Of a DNA stretch of 64,000 nucleotides, positions 29,617 through 40,741 are shown piece by piece. The number at the start of each line of letters is the position of its first letter. Within the stretch, counting starts at the first letter, position 1. This DNA comes from Linanthus parryae. Its lineage: Eukaryota; Streptophyta; Magnoliopsida; Ericales; Polemoniaceae. The stretch is taken from assembly GCA_023055425.1 (NCBI GenBank), contig JALGPY010000008.1:23905359-23969358 (forward strand). The letters run 5' to 3'. The translations under genes were made by a program, and so were the position numbers. The notes below the pieces were generated by a model. It made no database searches. It saw only the letters and a list, made by a program, of their open reading frames with translations, and was not told the DNA's origin.

Positions 29617-31544
29617 TGTTGAATATGACTTGAAGTCAAAGGTGGCAAAAGTCAAAGCGGCTAAGAGATTTATGAAACAAATTGGGGCGGCAAACTTTGG
29701 CAGTTTCTGGGTTGTTTCCTTATTTGTTCTGTAGTCATTTTTGGGATGTCTTGGGCACTAAGTCGGTCATATATGTCTATATAAGGGACCTAGCTTGTGC
29801 CTAAACATTGTGGGTTGTCACTATGGCCTTTGGCCACAGTGTGAGTTGTATTCGTATCGTTTCTCTCTAATCAAAAAGGGTTTCCGGGTCGTGGAGGTAG
29901 CTAGTTCATCGCTAGTGAACCACGTTATATCGGTGTGTTCTTGTGTTCTTGTTTTTCATTAAATCATCATTCTAAGCTAGGTCCAGATCATAACAAACTG
30001 GTATCAGAGCTCGTTTCCGCAGGGGGTTTGTCATAACAAACTGGTATCAGAGCCTGGTTCAGCGATTCAGGGGGAGCTCAGAGCTTAGGTTGTGGTGTTC
30101 CAAAATCAAGGTGGAGCTATAGGACTAGGGTTTCACAATCCGTGAGATTCATAGCTACGGTTTCGCGATCAAGGTGGAGCACGCATTCGGGGGTTACAGA
30201 TCTGGTAAAGGAGCTGCAGAGAAGATGACCAGGGGGATGAACAAGATCGACAAGTTCACAGGGAGAAACAGCTTCATTCTTTGGCAGATCAATGTACGTC
30301 CTTAGTTGAAGCAGCAAGGCATGTGGTTGCCATCGGCGGAAGATAAAGAGGGGATTTATACAACCACCACCGCTGAGTTTGAGTCTCAGCAAGAGGGGAC
30401 GCACGCGGCAGAGGGTTGTGTATGGGGGTTCAGACAGTCAGGGTTCTGGCGCATTGATGGCGACCAAGGGAAGCTACAGTGACGTCTGTTCAAACGGTAG
30501 AGAAAAGAGACACCGGTGGACGAAGGATGAACTCAGGATCTGCAGTTTTGGCTGCAGGTGGAGGGTACTTCGGAGGATGGTCTACTTCTCTAGGCCCCGT
30601 TGGAGGGCAAGGAATCCGTGCTCTTGACGAGGAGGCAAATTTGGCATGGGGGAGTCTCTGACGAGGGACACGACACGTGTGAGACGTGCTAGGGGGCGCG
30701 TATGATGCGCGCAAGGGGGCGATATTGCAGGAATTCAGTGGGAATTGGGGCAATTTTGCAAAAACGTTGCATGAATTCGGTGGAAATTGGAGCAACGTGG
30801 TGGGGGTTTTGTTGTAGGGACTCGGTGGGAGTCGGAACAACAAACAATTTTGTTGTAGGAACTCAGTGGGAGTTGGAACAACAAACAGGGCATTCGATTG
30901 CAGGAACTCGGCCGTAGTTGGAGCATCGATAGGGTTCGATTGCAGGAACTAGACGGGAGTTGGAGCATCGCTGGGGGCACTCGTTGCAGGAACTTGGCGA
31001 AGTTGGAGCAACTTGTGACGTGAGGGTTTCGCATACAACTGCGAAACGTTTGGGGTTGATTATTGGAGAGAAGCATCGGTTCAGGTTCGGGTTGCTGAGA
31101 TGATTCAAGTCAAGGTGGAGATTTGTTGAATATGACGTGAAGTCAAAGGTGGCAAAAGTCAAAGCGGCTAAGAGATTTATGAAACTAATTGGGGCGGCAA
31201 ACTTTGGCCGTTTATGGGTTGTTTCCTTATTTATTCTGTAGTCGTTTTTGGATGTCTTGGGCACTAAGTCGGTCATATATGTCTATATAAGGGACCTAGC
31301 GTGTGCCTAAACATTGTGGGTTGTCAGTATGGCCTTTGGCCATAGTGTGAGTTGTATTCGTATCGTTTTTCTCTAATAAAAAAGGGTTTCCGGGTCGTGG
31401 AGGTAGCTAGTTCATCGCTAGTGAACCACGTTATATTGGTGTGTTCTTGTGTTCTTGTTTTTCATCAAATTATCATTCTAAGCTAGGTCCAGATCATAAC
31501 AAACTGGTATCAGAGCTCGTTTCCGCAGGGGGTTTGTCATAACA
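29617..31544 (+). mobile_element. Second non-autonomous LTR element, gag eroded, PBS inside LTR
   Basis: The 5' LTR 29617-30038 (422 bp) and 3' LTR 31124-31544 (421 bp) both start TGTTGAATATGAC and end GTCATAACA. The flanking 5-mers atgag (29612-29616) and acgag (31545-31549) fit a target duplication with one change. The last 45 bp of each LTR contain aactggtatcagagctcg, itself a primer-binding-site sequence, and the true internal region starts with another PBS (30039, aactggtatcagagcctgg). The internal region keeps the first codons of the same Gag (about 30225, MTRGMNKIDKFTGRNSF) followed by a stop and a large deletion, then the stem-loop array (30725-31015) and a polypurine tract. It is clearly related to the gag-only element at 26442. 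Confidence 0.85.
30725..31015 (+). repeat. Stem-loop-like repeat array (element 2)
   Basis: Same order and sequence of units as 27885-28170 (for example ttgttgtaggaactcagtgggagttggaacaacaa near 30850), with scattered differences. It is retained although most of gag has been lost here. Confidence 0.75.
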
Positions 31545-31578
31545 ACGAGCGAATGAGTAAAATTTGATAACTCCATTA

Positions 31579-33046
31579 GAGCATCTCCAACCCATTGCTT
31601 TTTTCCCCCTCCCCTCCCCTCCCCCTCCCCCCACGGGCCCACCATTTCCCCCCTCCCCCTCCCCCTCCCCTTCCACCAAACTACTAATCGTCCCCAACCC
31701 ATTTCTTTCCCCCACCCAAAAAATTAATTTGTAATATATATTTAATGATTTAAAAATTAATTATTAATACCAAAAAAAATGCAAAATTGTTTACCAAATT
31801 TCTATCTATCTATATATATATATACACACACAAAAAAAAAAAGTGTTAATAATAATAAAAATGATAATAATACTAATAATAATTAAAATAATATTAACAA
31901 ACAAAACTTTTATTCGAAAAAATAACGACTACAAGTACGAAAAAGTCGTTATTACAAGAAATAAAATTAAACGCTAATACAAAAATGCAAGGAGTAGAAC
32001 GATAAAACACACAAATTGAAATAAACCAACCTAACAACAATTACATAAAATAGTTATTTCGTTAGTTGAAATGACTGAATTCTTGTTCAGACACATTGGC
32101 CGAACTTCCATAAGCACTTCCAAATAAGCTTTTCCGAATGTGTTTTTCGTAAATATACTTTCCAACAATAGTGAATGTAGGAAAACTGGGTGGTGTTTAG
32201 AACGGGAACGATTGAACTTGGATGATCTCTGAGTCGTGATATCACTTTCAGATTAAAGTATTTCGGCGTTGTGCACGAAATCTCCAATCGGATAAAACAG
32301 AGAATTCCAGAACGAATATGAGTTCCTCTGTGTTTCTGAATTCGACCAAACTGACAAATAGGAAGGGAGAAGGCGGTTAATCTGGCGGTTACAACTGCCA
32401 GATTTCAGTCCGTTTTTTAACAGAAAATTAAATCGGAGACGTTTTTTTTGTGAAGCACTGAAACGTCAAAAATCCAATTTTTCCACGCTCACCGGCCAGC
32501 GCGACCGCCGCCAGGGGCGTTGCCCCTTGGACCCCACCGGGGGCGCTGCCCCCGGACCCCCGAACCCCCGTCGGGGGCTGCGCCCCCGAACCCCCGCAGT
32601 CGTCCGCGAGTTCCTTGTCCAAGTCATTAACATAGTTGTGTGCACGCGTGTACTCCACACCTCCTAACGTGTACAACGTAATGCCAATGTCTACTTAGTC
32701 GTAAGTAAATCCGATTACACAAATGGCCGATGACACTAAAATCACCAACAGTGAATACATTATTATTTTTATTAAATAATATAAAATAATATTTATTAAT
32801 CATTTATTGTAATTAAAATTATCAAATATTCAATTAATTAATCATTCCATGTAGGGGGAGGGGGAGGGGATGTCCATGGGGAAATCCCCCCTAACCATCC
32901 CTCACCCAAGGCAAAATTTATCCCCATAGCACCCCCTCCCCCTCCCCTTCCCCCTCCCCCTCCCCCCATGGGGTTGGACATGAACCGTATTTTTGTACGA
33001 TTTTCCCCTTCCCCCTCCCCCTCCCCCCATGGGGTTGGAGATGCCC
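31579..33046. mobile_element. PIF/Harbinger-type element, TTA target duplication
   Basis: The ends are GAGCATCTCCAACCC and, inverted, GGGCATCTCCAACCC (14 of 15 identical). TTA flanks both sides (31576-31578 and 33047-33049), the 3-bp duplication typical of PIF/Harbinger. C-rich 'cccctccccctcccc' tracts lie inside each end. The 1.47-kb interior has no complete transposase; a short minus frame near 32090-32290 has no recognised motif. It sits in the ABCC intron close to the 33.2-kb exon. Confidence 0.78.
32505..32605. repeat. GC-rich nested palindromes
   Basis: A 100-bp block of overlapping palindromes such as GGGGGCGCTGCCCCC and GGGGGCTGCGCCCCC separated by GGACCCCCGAACCCC. It is far more GC-rich than anything around it. 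It lies inside the Harbinger-type element. Confidence 0.85.
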
Positions 33047-33445
33047 TTAGATTTACCAATACATCCGTGTTGGAAAGTGGAATTGTCTCTTAGTTCAAAC
33101 ATACATATTTACTATGCCCTACATAAGAGGGACATGATCTGGTATGAGATAAAACTAGACAAGATATGGTTCCCAAGAGGACATGTAACGCCCTAATTAT
33201 GTCGGAATAATTAAAGAGTAGTAGTCACCTGCAGCTTGCTGTATATATACCACAAGGGCAACAATAGAAGCAAGAACATCGCCTGAACAGGTAAAAGTAA
33301 ACTTTGTGAGTCAATATATATTTATTCTGTGACAAATGGATAATTAAAAAATACTACATGATTAGTCTAATACGGACAAGGGTCATTCGCAAGAATCATG
33401 CTGAATTACCTGAACATAGGATAAGACAATAACAATTCCCAAAAG

Positions 33446-33559
33446 TCCAACAAAATTAGCCAGAAGAATGTTGAGAATGAATGGAAGAGCGTCATCAATC
33501 GGTCCAACAAAATTAGCCAGAAGAATGTTGAGAATGAATGGAAGAGCGTCATCAATCGT
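33446..33559. repeat. 57-bp perfect tandem duplication in an ABCC exon
   Basis: 33446-33502 and 33503-33559 are direct copies within the exon that encodes a transmembrane helix region. On the minus strand the unit reads IDDALPFILNILLANFVG. The length is a multiple of three, so the frame continues through 19 repeated residues, which would disturb the helix packing of the second membrane domain. Confidence 0.92.
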
Positions 33560-33826
33560 AGAGAGATCGGAGGAAAACCTACAAAAATATAATCCACATA
33601 AGATAACATGTAACTTGTACAGGGGTCCACTCTAGAAGGCATCAATATTACCTGTTCAGTATTCTTCCGCTTGGTGTCTGATCAAAAAAGTTAATTGGTG
33701 CATCAATAAGCTTCATTAACAATCTATTGTGCACTTCAATAGCAGCACGCAAGCCACCATATGCGAACGAGAATGCTCTCCTTAATGTTAGGATTGAATT
33801 TACTACACAGAAGAGCAGAGCACGAC

Positions 33827-34657
33827 CTGAATTTATTAGCACCATAATTAACTAAGACAAAATAATACAAACATGTGGGTTCTGTTAAGAGATCGACGAC
33901 AGATATAAGCATTAGATAGGCAAAGGGAAAGTCATCCACAGAATGGAAACTTCAAATCTCATTCCGTGCTGTAGTGCAGTATATAATTTTAAACTGGAGG
34001 AGACCAGCTAACAGCCTCTCCTAGAAAATCTTTGAAAATCTTTAATCCAAAGGAACACAGTATCGTGATCTTAGATATTGCAAATTGAACTTTTCCTTAC
34101 ATTAATGACTTCAAATAATTGTTTCCCAAAAGCGTAATATTTTTGGAGTCATGGAGTGTGCCTAACTATGTTCTTCAAGCTTACACTAGCTCTAGCATGA
34201 TACCATTAATGACTTAAGACAATGAATAAGGCGCAATAGCACATACTAAACCTGCTCATTCCACACGCAGGGGCAGGGTACAGGCTTAAGCATGGAGTTA
34301 CCGGATCTTGACCGACAAGACCTCTTGACTTCCTTCGTAATAACATGTTACCGTAGTAAAGAACACAGACAGCATGTAAAGTCTCCTCTATTTTCAACAT
34401 GTCTCTGATAGCCACACATCTTATCTGACTGCAAAAGTCCACCGCTGTTTAGCTTATCTGACTGGATTCTAGAAGCATACATCAAACCATTAGGATCAAC
34501 AGATAGATTACACTAGCAAGTGCAGGGTGGCATGTCTCCTTGAAGCTCCAGGTGAAATCTTCACTATTACCCTATTTTCAGTCTCACTTTGCTACTCTAA
34601 TGATGATTTTAAAACCATGGTAAAAGTGAAATCAATCTTCATTTATTTGGAAAGTGT
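33827..34657. other. Between ABCC and PPR pseudogenes; no gene
   Basis: No further upstream ABCC exon could be found here, although the family needs several. About 34440-34533 matches 7795-7925, the flank of the F-box gene, so a short piece of the duplicated block also lies here. The minus frame at 34206-34442 has no recognisable motif. Confidence 0.5.
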
Positions 34658-36120
34658 CTACCTCCCTCTCAGACTGATGCTTCTTCGCTTCTGGCTCACT
34701 GCAAACCGTCTAGCCATGGCTGGGTTGTAAAATGTCCTCATATAATCCGAGAGTCTGTGTATAGACTGCAGATCACCAATCTCTGAAAGCTTCTGGAGGA
34801 AAGAATCAAACTTTTGATATGGCAACTTCATACCCTTATTCATAACTTCTTCCAAAAAGAAAGCATGCATCTTTCGCATTGCCACAAGAAAATAGACCCG
34901 CAATCATCAAACAGCAAGTATCCGTATCACGACCACATCCTCTCTTATCCATCTCATGCCATGTCTCAAAGGCCCCATCAATATCACCCATCTCAAGAAA
35001 CATGGTTATCATCATGTTGAAACTATGCACACTTGGCTTGCACTTCACCTCCCACATCTTTGTGTAAAGCTTGAGCGCCTCGTCGCTTTTTTTTTTTCTG
35101 GTTGCAGAGAACCTTGAGGAAACAGTTGTATGTGACTACATCTGGAGGGTACCCTTTTTTCCCCATTTCTTCCAATAGCTTATACGCCACTTCGACCTTT
35201 CCAGCCAAGCACACGCCTTCAATCATGTCTTTGTATGTTGATACATCAGGTAAGCATCCACTGCCTATCATATCCGCTAGAAGCTTCAAGCTTTCATCCA
35301 TCTTATTGTTTTGGACAAGAGCAACAATCATAGTTGCATATGTTTTTGCAGTGGGAGCAGACATGGTTGTGCCGTCAGTTTTCATGAACTCAAGAGTTCA
35401 GCAGCTTCTGTAACCATGCCAGTTTTGCAGTAGGTATCAATAGCAGTATCATATGTGAAATTGTCAGGCGTAAATCCCATTTTGATCATCTTCTCAAGTA
35501 TGCCCATACCTCTAACCGGGTTCAGCACTCTGCACCATCCAAAAAACAAAATGTTGTATGTATCAGCATTGGGTTTGATCTTGTTCTTTACTTTTGCAAG
35601 CATGGCTTCAGCATTCTCAACAAGACAGCACTTGCAGAAACAATCCAGCAGCAAATTGAGGGCATCGATCTCTGGCTGCGTCTTCATCTTTATCTTCTTC
35701 TTCTTGGCAAATTTATGAAGATAGGTGAGGTGTTTCTCAGTGTAGTTTCTCAACGTGGGTATTAAAACCTCAACGGGAACATAAGTTTTGTTGTTTCTTT
35801 TCATGTAATCCAGAAGTTCACAAACTATTCGAAACTGTCTCACCTTGTACTTTGTACTCGACAGTATCTCCATCATATCATCGTACGCCTGTGGTTCATG
35901 GGAATAGTTCTCTTGTTACGCCGTCCAGGTAAAGAACCTGAATGCTATCTTTTCCTCGTAACGGAACCTGTGAAGAACCTCAATGACCAATGGAGTTGTC
36001 AGCTTTGCACTGTATTGTTCAAGAGATTTCTCCCAATTGCCATGATTGGGTTCGGATGCATCATTAATAGCTCCAAACAATCTATCAACGTCATGAGTAC
36101 TTGAAGTGGATATTGATTTT
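34658..36120 (-). pseudogene. Pentatricopeptide repeat (PPR) protein pseudogene, At1g73400-like
   Basis: Collinear minus-strand frames encode a P-class PPR protein, in plants normally an organelle RNA-binding factor. Repeats such as NTYNILFFGWCR-like (here ADTYNILFFGWCRVLNP), DNFTYDTAIDTYCKTGMVTE, DVSTYKDMIEGVCLAGKVE, PDVVTYNCFLKVLC and RDTDTCCLMIAGLF show the 35-residue spacing; the end SISLRGR is also family-like. The first recognisable residues lie near 36120 and the start is missing. Lesions are a TAA at 35916-35918, a one-base loss near 35390 (after MVTEAAEL), an expanded A run near 35090, and an extra T near 34880. The three indels are all in or beside homopolymers, so some could be sequencing errors, but the internal stop argues for a true pseudogene. 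Confidence 0.85.
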
Positions 36121-36873
36121 TACCTGAACGCATCTCCGGCGTCGGCGGCAGAGGGAGACCAACTCTCTGATGTCCGCCAGCGCGGCTTTTAAGAGCTGGG
36201 CTCAATTTTTATCCATACTTAGTTAAGGCCCACTTAGCTAAGCCTGCAGGGACTTCTTTAAAAGACACTTTTATCCCCCCACAGGTTTGACACAAAGACA
36301 CTTTCACCATTTTTAGTGTTGGAAATGACATTTTTTTACCCATAGTGTCAAATTTCAGGACACTCACACCACACCTTAGAGACCTTAATTGTATCATTCC
36401 ATAGTCAAAGACGGTAACTTAAGCCTTAATTGTATCATTCCATATTCAAAGAAGGTAACTTTGTCCCAAAAACTTGTTTTAGACCTCACACATAGACTAA
36501 CAACTTCACAACTAGAAAGTATAAGTGTCTGAAATCACTTATGAGATCATTTAATCGAGGTGTGTACAAAGCACGTCCATGTGCTGCAGCAGTTTCTCGG
36601 TTCTCATTTAAGTAACACATTTCCATCAAACATTATGTGGCATCGCATAAGTAACTCCTTTGACTGAAATGAGTCCTATCATTGTTCGTTTTATTGGATG
36701 AATTAGGAAGAATGACCAACCTTGTTCTCCATCAGCGAATTGTCGACGAAAGTTGTCAGATCTACTGCCGCAATAATGTGAGCAAGTGGAAGAATGGTGC
36801 CTCCAATACAATATAGCTGAGAAGTGTAGGGTAATATACTCCCAAGCATGTGATGTTTACCTTAGTGTTATTT
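36121..36873. other. Intergenic with an unidentified exon-like block
   Basis: At about 36720-36840 the minus strand reads CIGGTILPLAHIIAAVDLTT..FVDNSLMENK followed by a good donor (AAG|GTTGGT). It looks like a real exon, but I cannot name the protein. At 36230-36400 are 'aaaagacacttt...caccatttttagtgttggaaatgacat' repeats related to 63400-63530. A 24-base segment 'ccttaattgtatcattccata' is repeated at 36383 and 36425. Confidence 0.4.
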
Positions 36874-37235
36874 TGATGCGATTAAGTATCGAGATAGGGA
36901 GAAATTGATAGATGAGGTGAAGAAATTGAGAGAGAGATAGACAAAAGGGGGAAGAGAGACTACGGTTAAAAGATATTGTTCTTATTGATTTCATAATACT
37001 GAGAGAGTACATCACTTGAATAGATAAATGACTTAACGCTAACTTAACAGGCCTACCCTATGGACTAATAACTAAATAATAATTCAATGACTGGTAAACT
37101 AATAAATAACTACATACATAAGATAATATCGATACGGGCGACCTGTATCATCTCTCCCACCCTTGAAAACCACCTTGCCTTCAAGGTGGATGTCGAAAAA
37201 TCCACCATATTCTTGTCTGGATCAAATTGACGTCG
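36874..37235 (-). mobile_element. Ty3/gypsy remnant: LTR plus end of pol
   Basis: On the minus strand, a short coding end (DIHLEGKVVFKGG) and the polypurine tract AAGGGTGGGAGAGA precede an LTR of 277 bp (37150 down to 36874) starting TGATACAGGTCGCCCG and ending TCGCATCA. The 'LEGK/DKVxFxGG-RDDTG' ending just before the LTR is typical of plant gypsy elements; the same arrangement occurs in the element at 58212-62536. No 5' part is present. Confidence 0.65.
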
Positions 37236-37645
37236 AACAAACTTGAGAACACCACTTTGGAGGTCAAACACGGTAAATCGGATGCCGAAATTGGGTTCGG
37301 GAGGGCAAAAAACCTAGAAAATAACTCGCGGCTCAAAAAAATGTAGCACTTAGCTAAAAATGAGCCACAAATAGGTCCTTGGCTCAATTGGAACTGATTT
37401 GAAGCCATCGGCTTGGAGTTAGCCGAAAGGAAGCCGAGCCGTGGACGAGAAGACGGCTCAAGCCGAGCCGAGATGGAGTTGACGGCTACGTCAAGCCGGA
37501 ACCAAGCGGCGTACCAAACTTCGGCTGAATGGAGCCGAGGATGAGTCGTATTTGTCCCGTCGGCTAATCTGAGCCGGCTTGCTGGGGTTTCTGGTCGCGA
37601 GGGCGCAAGGGAGAACTGTGTAGTCGAATTTAGGACCTAATCGCG
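37236..37645. other. No gene; GC-richer unassigned sequence
   Basis: Contains repeated 'agccgag' and 'tcggct' words (about 37400-37580) suggestive of an old repeat. No coding region is recognised. It abuts the 5' LTR of the copia element. Confidence 0.4.
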
Positions 37646-39057
37646 TGTTGGAATAAATGCCCTAGAGGCAATCTAGTTTAGTATGAATTTATTTGTGGAT
37701 AGAAAAATTCATTTATTATTTACTGGATATTTAATATAATGAAGTCCTTAGATTTACAATTGTGTTGTTTATCTTAAATATCACTAGTCCAGTATAATGA
37801 TTAATAGGACAATCATCTATAGACTAGTATGGGGTTGGATTGATATGGAGATATCATGATCCAACACATAGGTGTGCATTAAAGGTAATGGCGCACTGGA
37901 TTGACCCATCTCCGAGAAGGCTACATACACGTTATGTTAAGTCACAAGTGCTTCTCGCGGTGCAATGGTATTGCCATCCTTAGACTTGAAGTCACTAGAT
38001 ATTCTAGTTGTGGATTATTGTAATTTTGGTAGCGTTAAACGCTACACCGTAACTGGGTAGTTATAAAGGCGTGCACCGGATACAATAAGAAGCAAACTTA
38101 GATATCGTAGTGGACGTAGATAAAATTTGTCCCTCCCACATAACGGGAGCAAATATCCTAGGCCACTCGAGGGATAGTGCTTATAGAATGTCTGGCCAGA
38201 CTCAAATAAATCAATATGGGATATTGATGTTATTTGCACGAATAAGGCTATTCCCATGGATCGAGAAACTATGGATTGGATATACGAGTGTGACTTGTAT
38301 GTCTCGTGTCCAATCCGGATATAGAGACAAAGTGATGAGACAATTACTTGTACAAAGGTTGTCAAGATGATTATTCTATTAGTTGGCTAGAATGGATGTT
38401 CCATATGAGCAAATTGTTGCTACCAACTAGATAGAACTATGGGGTCACACGCTATATAGAGTTGAACTATATTTGAGAATTAATTAATTGGATTAATTAA
38501 TTAGAATGATCACTTTGCAATACCTTGCAAACTTAGTAGGGACTAATTTGCAAGGAAGGGACTAAATTGAATTCTAGTAGGACTAGAATAAGTCCTTTAG
38601 GTAGTTGGCAAGGATTTGTTGGACTATATAAAGGACACTCCTTCCTTCCTTCCCACACTTATGATTCAATTGATCATAACTTGAGTGTGGGAGAACAAAA
38701 AAGGAGAGAGAGCAAGGAAGCAAAGGAGCCTCCGCCCCCCTTGCTCGCCGCCCCGTTCCCGTCGGCCCACAAGGAGGCCGAACCTCCTTGTTTTGGTCTC
38801 GTTTTGCGTGATTCTTCTTCCTCTTCCTCTTTCCGGGCTAGCATCAAGGATTGGAAGATCTAGAAATCAACTCTAGGCGTGGATAAACTATAGAGAACGT
38901 GACACAATTCGCGTTTGAAGTCATAAAAGGAGAACCCTAAGGCGTGTTAATTGATTTCTTCCTTTACCATCGTTATGTCTCTTCACTTGTGATCTTTGGA
39001 GGGTTTTGCATGGTTTATTATTGTTTTTGTTGCGCATCCATGTATCAAAACCCTACA
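37646..39057 (+). repeat. 5' LTR of the copia element
   Basis: 1412 bp with TG...CA ends. 'ggactatataaaggacactcc' at about 38621 is a plausible TATA region. Small frames inside (38042-38365, 38567-38863) are also present in the other LTR and are not genes. Confidence 0.92.
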
Positions 39058-39058
39058 G

Positions 39059-39073
39059 TGGTATCAGAGCCAC
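39059..39073 (+). promoter_or_regulatory. Primer-binding site (initiator-Met tRNA type)
   Basis: TGGTATCAGAGCCAC lies two bases after the LTR end, complementary to the 3' end of plant initiator-Met tRNA as in most copia elements. Confidence 0.85.
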
Positions 39074-40741
39074 AGGTCGTAGAGCATAAACGTGGTTTAT
39101 GTGTTACGTTTTGATAGGCTTACACCTTAAAATTATTGTTTATCGCGTAAAACAAGACAAATCAAGCATATGATGCAATTTGTCAATGATCTATCATAAC
39201 AAGATATAGTTTTTGCATTGGATGCATGAATTAGTGAGTTTGAGAAATTTTTGGATCTTAGATCTTCGGTTTGGGCATCCTTGGGGAAGAAGGAGTTCTT
39301 CCCAAACAAGGAAACAACCAAACTTGGGCACCAAGCAAGGGAGTTGTTTTGGAAACAACTCCCAAAGGAGGTTCGGCCCCCCTAGGGGACCGCCCCTCCT
39401 TGCTTGCCGCCCAAGCAAGGCTCGGCCTAGGGGCAGGGGTAGCCCTAGCCTGCGGCCTAGCCGCGTGGGCTAGGGGCCGGCCGGCCCTAGGCCCTTTGCG
39501 GTTCACTTTTTGGGCCTGGGCAATTGGATTGTTGGGCCCCATGGACTGTTTTAACCCTAGAATATCCTAAAATCAATTAAAATTGACCAAGCGCGTTAAA
39601 ATTGGATTTTAACTGTTTATGTGCAATTCGCATGGTGATTGGATATGGCCTTAGGATGTGGTTTGTGTTTAATTTTTGTGGTTTGTTTTACGGCCTGCGA
39701 GCTGATCAATTAATTGTAATAATTAATTAGGGTTTTATGGCCTGCGAGCCATTTTTTTTCTCAACTTGTGAGATTTATTTTATTTAGTATAGTTGTTAGC
39801 TAGTGCTAGATAAAAGTAGAATGTTAGCCAAGATTGAAGAAAAGAAGCCCAAAGCCAAAAGGAGCCACAAAAGATGGAGCATGGAACATGGAGCATTCCA
39901 CAAGACTATGAAGGATGGACCAAAAGAACAAGACGCATGGAGATGTGTTTGCTTTTAGGGTTCATAGATAATTCCATTGGCTTGGAATTATCTTAGTCTA
40001 GAAAAGGTCATATCCACATCACGTTTTATTTATGTTTGTGGTTGTTTACTTTATTGTTTTATTATTTTGTGGTTGGTGTATGGATGATGCCTGCAATTAG
40101 GATAATAAGATAATTAGACAACCCGGATCTATTATTTGGAGTTGTGCCCAAACTCAAATAGATAGATTAGTTGATATTGATCAACAAAACAATTAAAAAT
40201 TGAATTTAAAATCCCTCAAAATTCAAATATTTTGTTCTTGCCTTCTCGTTATTTAAACACTCATTATCATCATGATTTATCAAGTTCGTGCGTGCCAAAG
40301 CATGGCGACTTGGTTCATAATGATGGAATGCGATGGCACAAGCTAGTAATGTGCAATTGTTTAAATAAGAGGTTGAACACAACTAGGCTATTAATGTGAT
40401 TAAGAAACCTAGAGGCAATCAATTGGGATTATCCATATGGATGGATAAATAAAGAGTTCTTTGCCCAATTGAACCAAGAGTTGCATAAGGGATGCAATTG
40501 GAATTGTTCCTACCTAAAGTAGTCAATTATGGGTGACTTGCCAAAGCAAGCTCATAAGGAGATGAAACATTGATCTTGGCCCACTAGAAAATATAAGGAT
40601 ATTTTCCGCATTAATATCTTAAGGGTTATTAATCCGTAGAAAAATAGTGGGAGCTACATTTGATAAGCTAGCCATTATTGAATATAGTCAAAAAATTCAC
40701 AAATACTAAAACTTGCGTATTTTCCTTTTGTAGAATTCCAA

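Larger units (their letters stand above)
23163..33826 (-). pseudogene. ABCC13-type (MRP-like) ABC transporter pseudogene, 3' half only
   Basis: Minus-strand exons, 5' to 3': 33652-33826 (RAFSFAYGGLRAAIEVHN, FDQTPSGRILNR), 33410-33578, 33229-33282 (LLLLLPLWYIYSKLQ), about 26156-26285 (STIRAFKSE), 25440-25538, 25143-25235, 24929-25039 (VSVERVLQ), 24703-24833, about 24380-24562 (Walker [10 protein letters not shown]), 24045-24234 (degenerate signature SVGKRQL), 23807-23974 (Walker B VLCLDE, H-loop AHRIST) and 23163-23242 (C-terminus FAKASTM). These form the second membrane domain and NBD2 of a plant ABCC, closest in memory to Arabidopsis ABCC13. Lesions: in-frame TAG at 25212-25214, TAA at 24386-24388, a frameshift after LDSV in the 26.2-kb exon, a one-base loss in the last exon, a lost acceptor AG before VLCLDE, and a 57-bp duplication. 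The N-terminal half is absent. One intron swelled to about 7 kb with transposons. Confidence 0.88.

Noticed and set aside
38042..38863. Small frames within the copia LTR, repeated at 45087-45903
   Set aside because: Present in both LTRs of the same element and unrelated to known LTR-encoded proteins; not genes.
39258..39570. Overlapping Gly/Pro/Ala-rich frames on both strands in the copia leader
   Set aside because: A GC-rich palindromic stretch in the untranslated leader opens all frames; no start context or homology.
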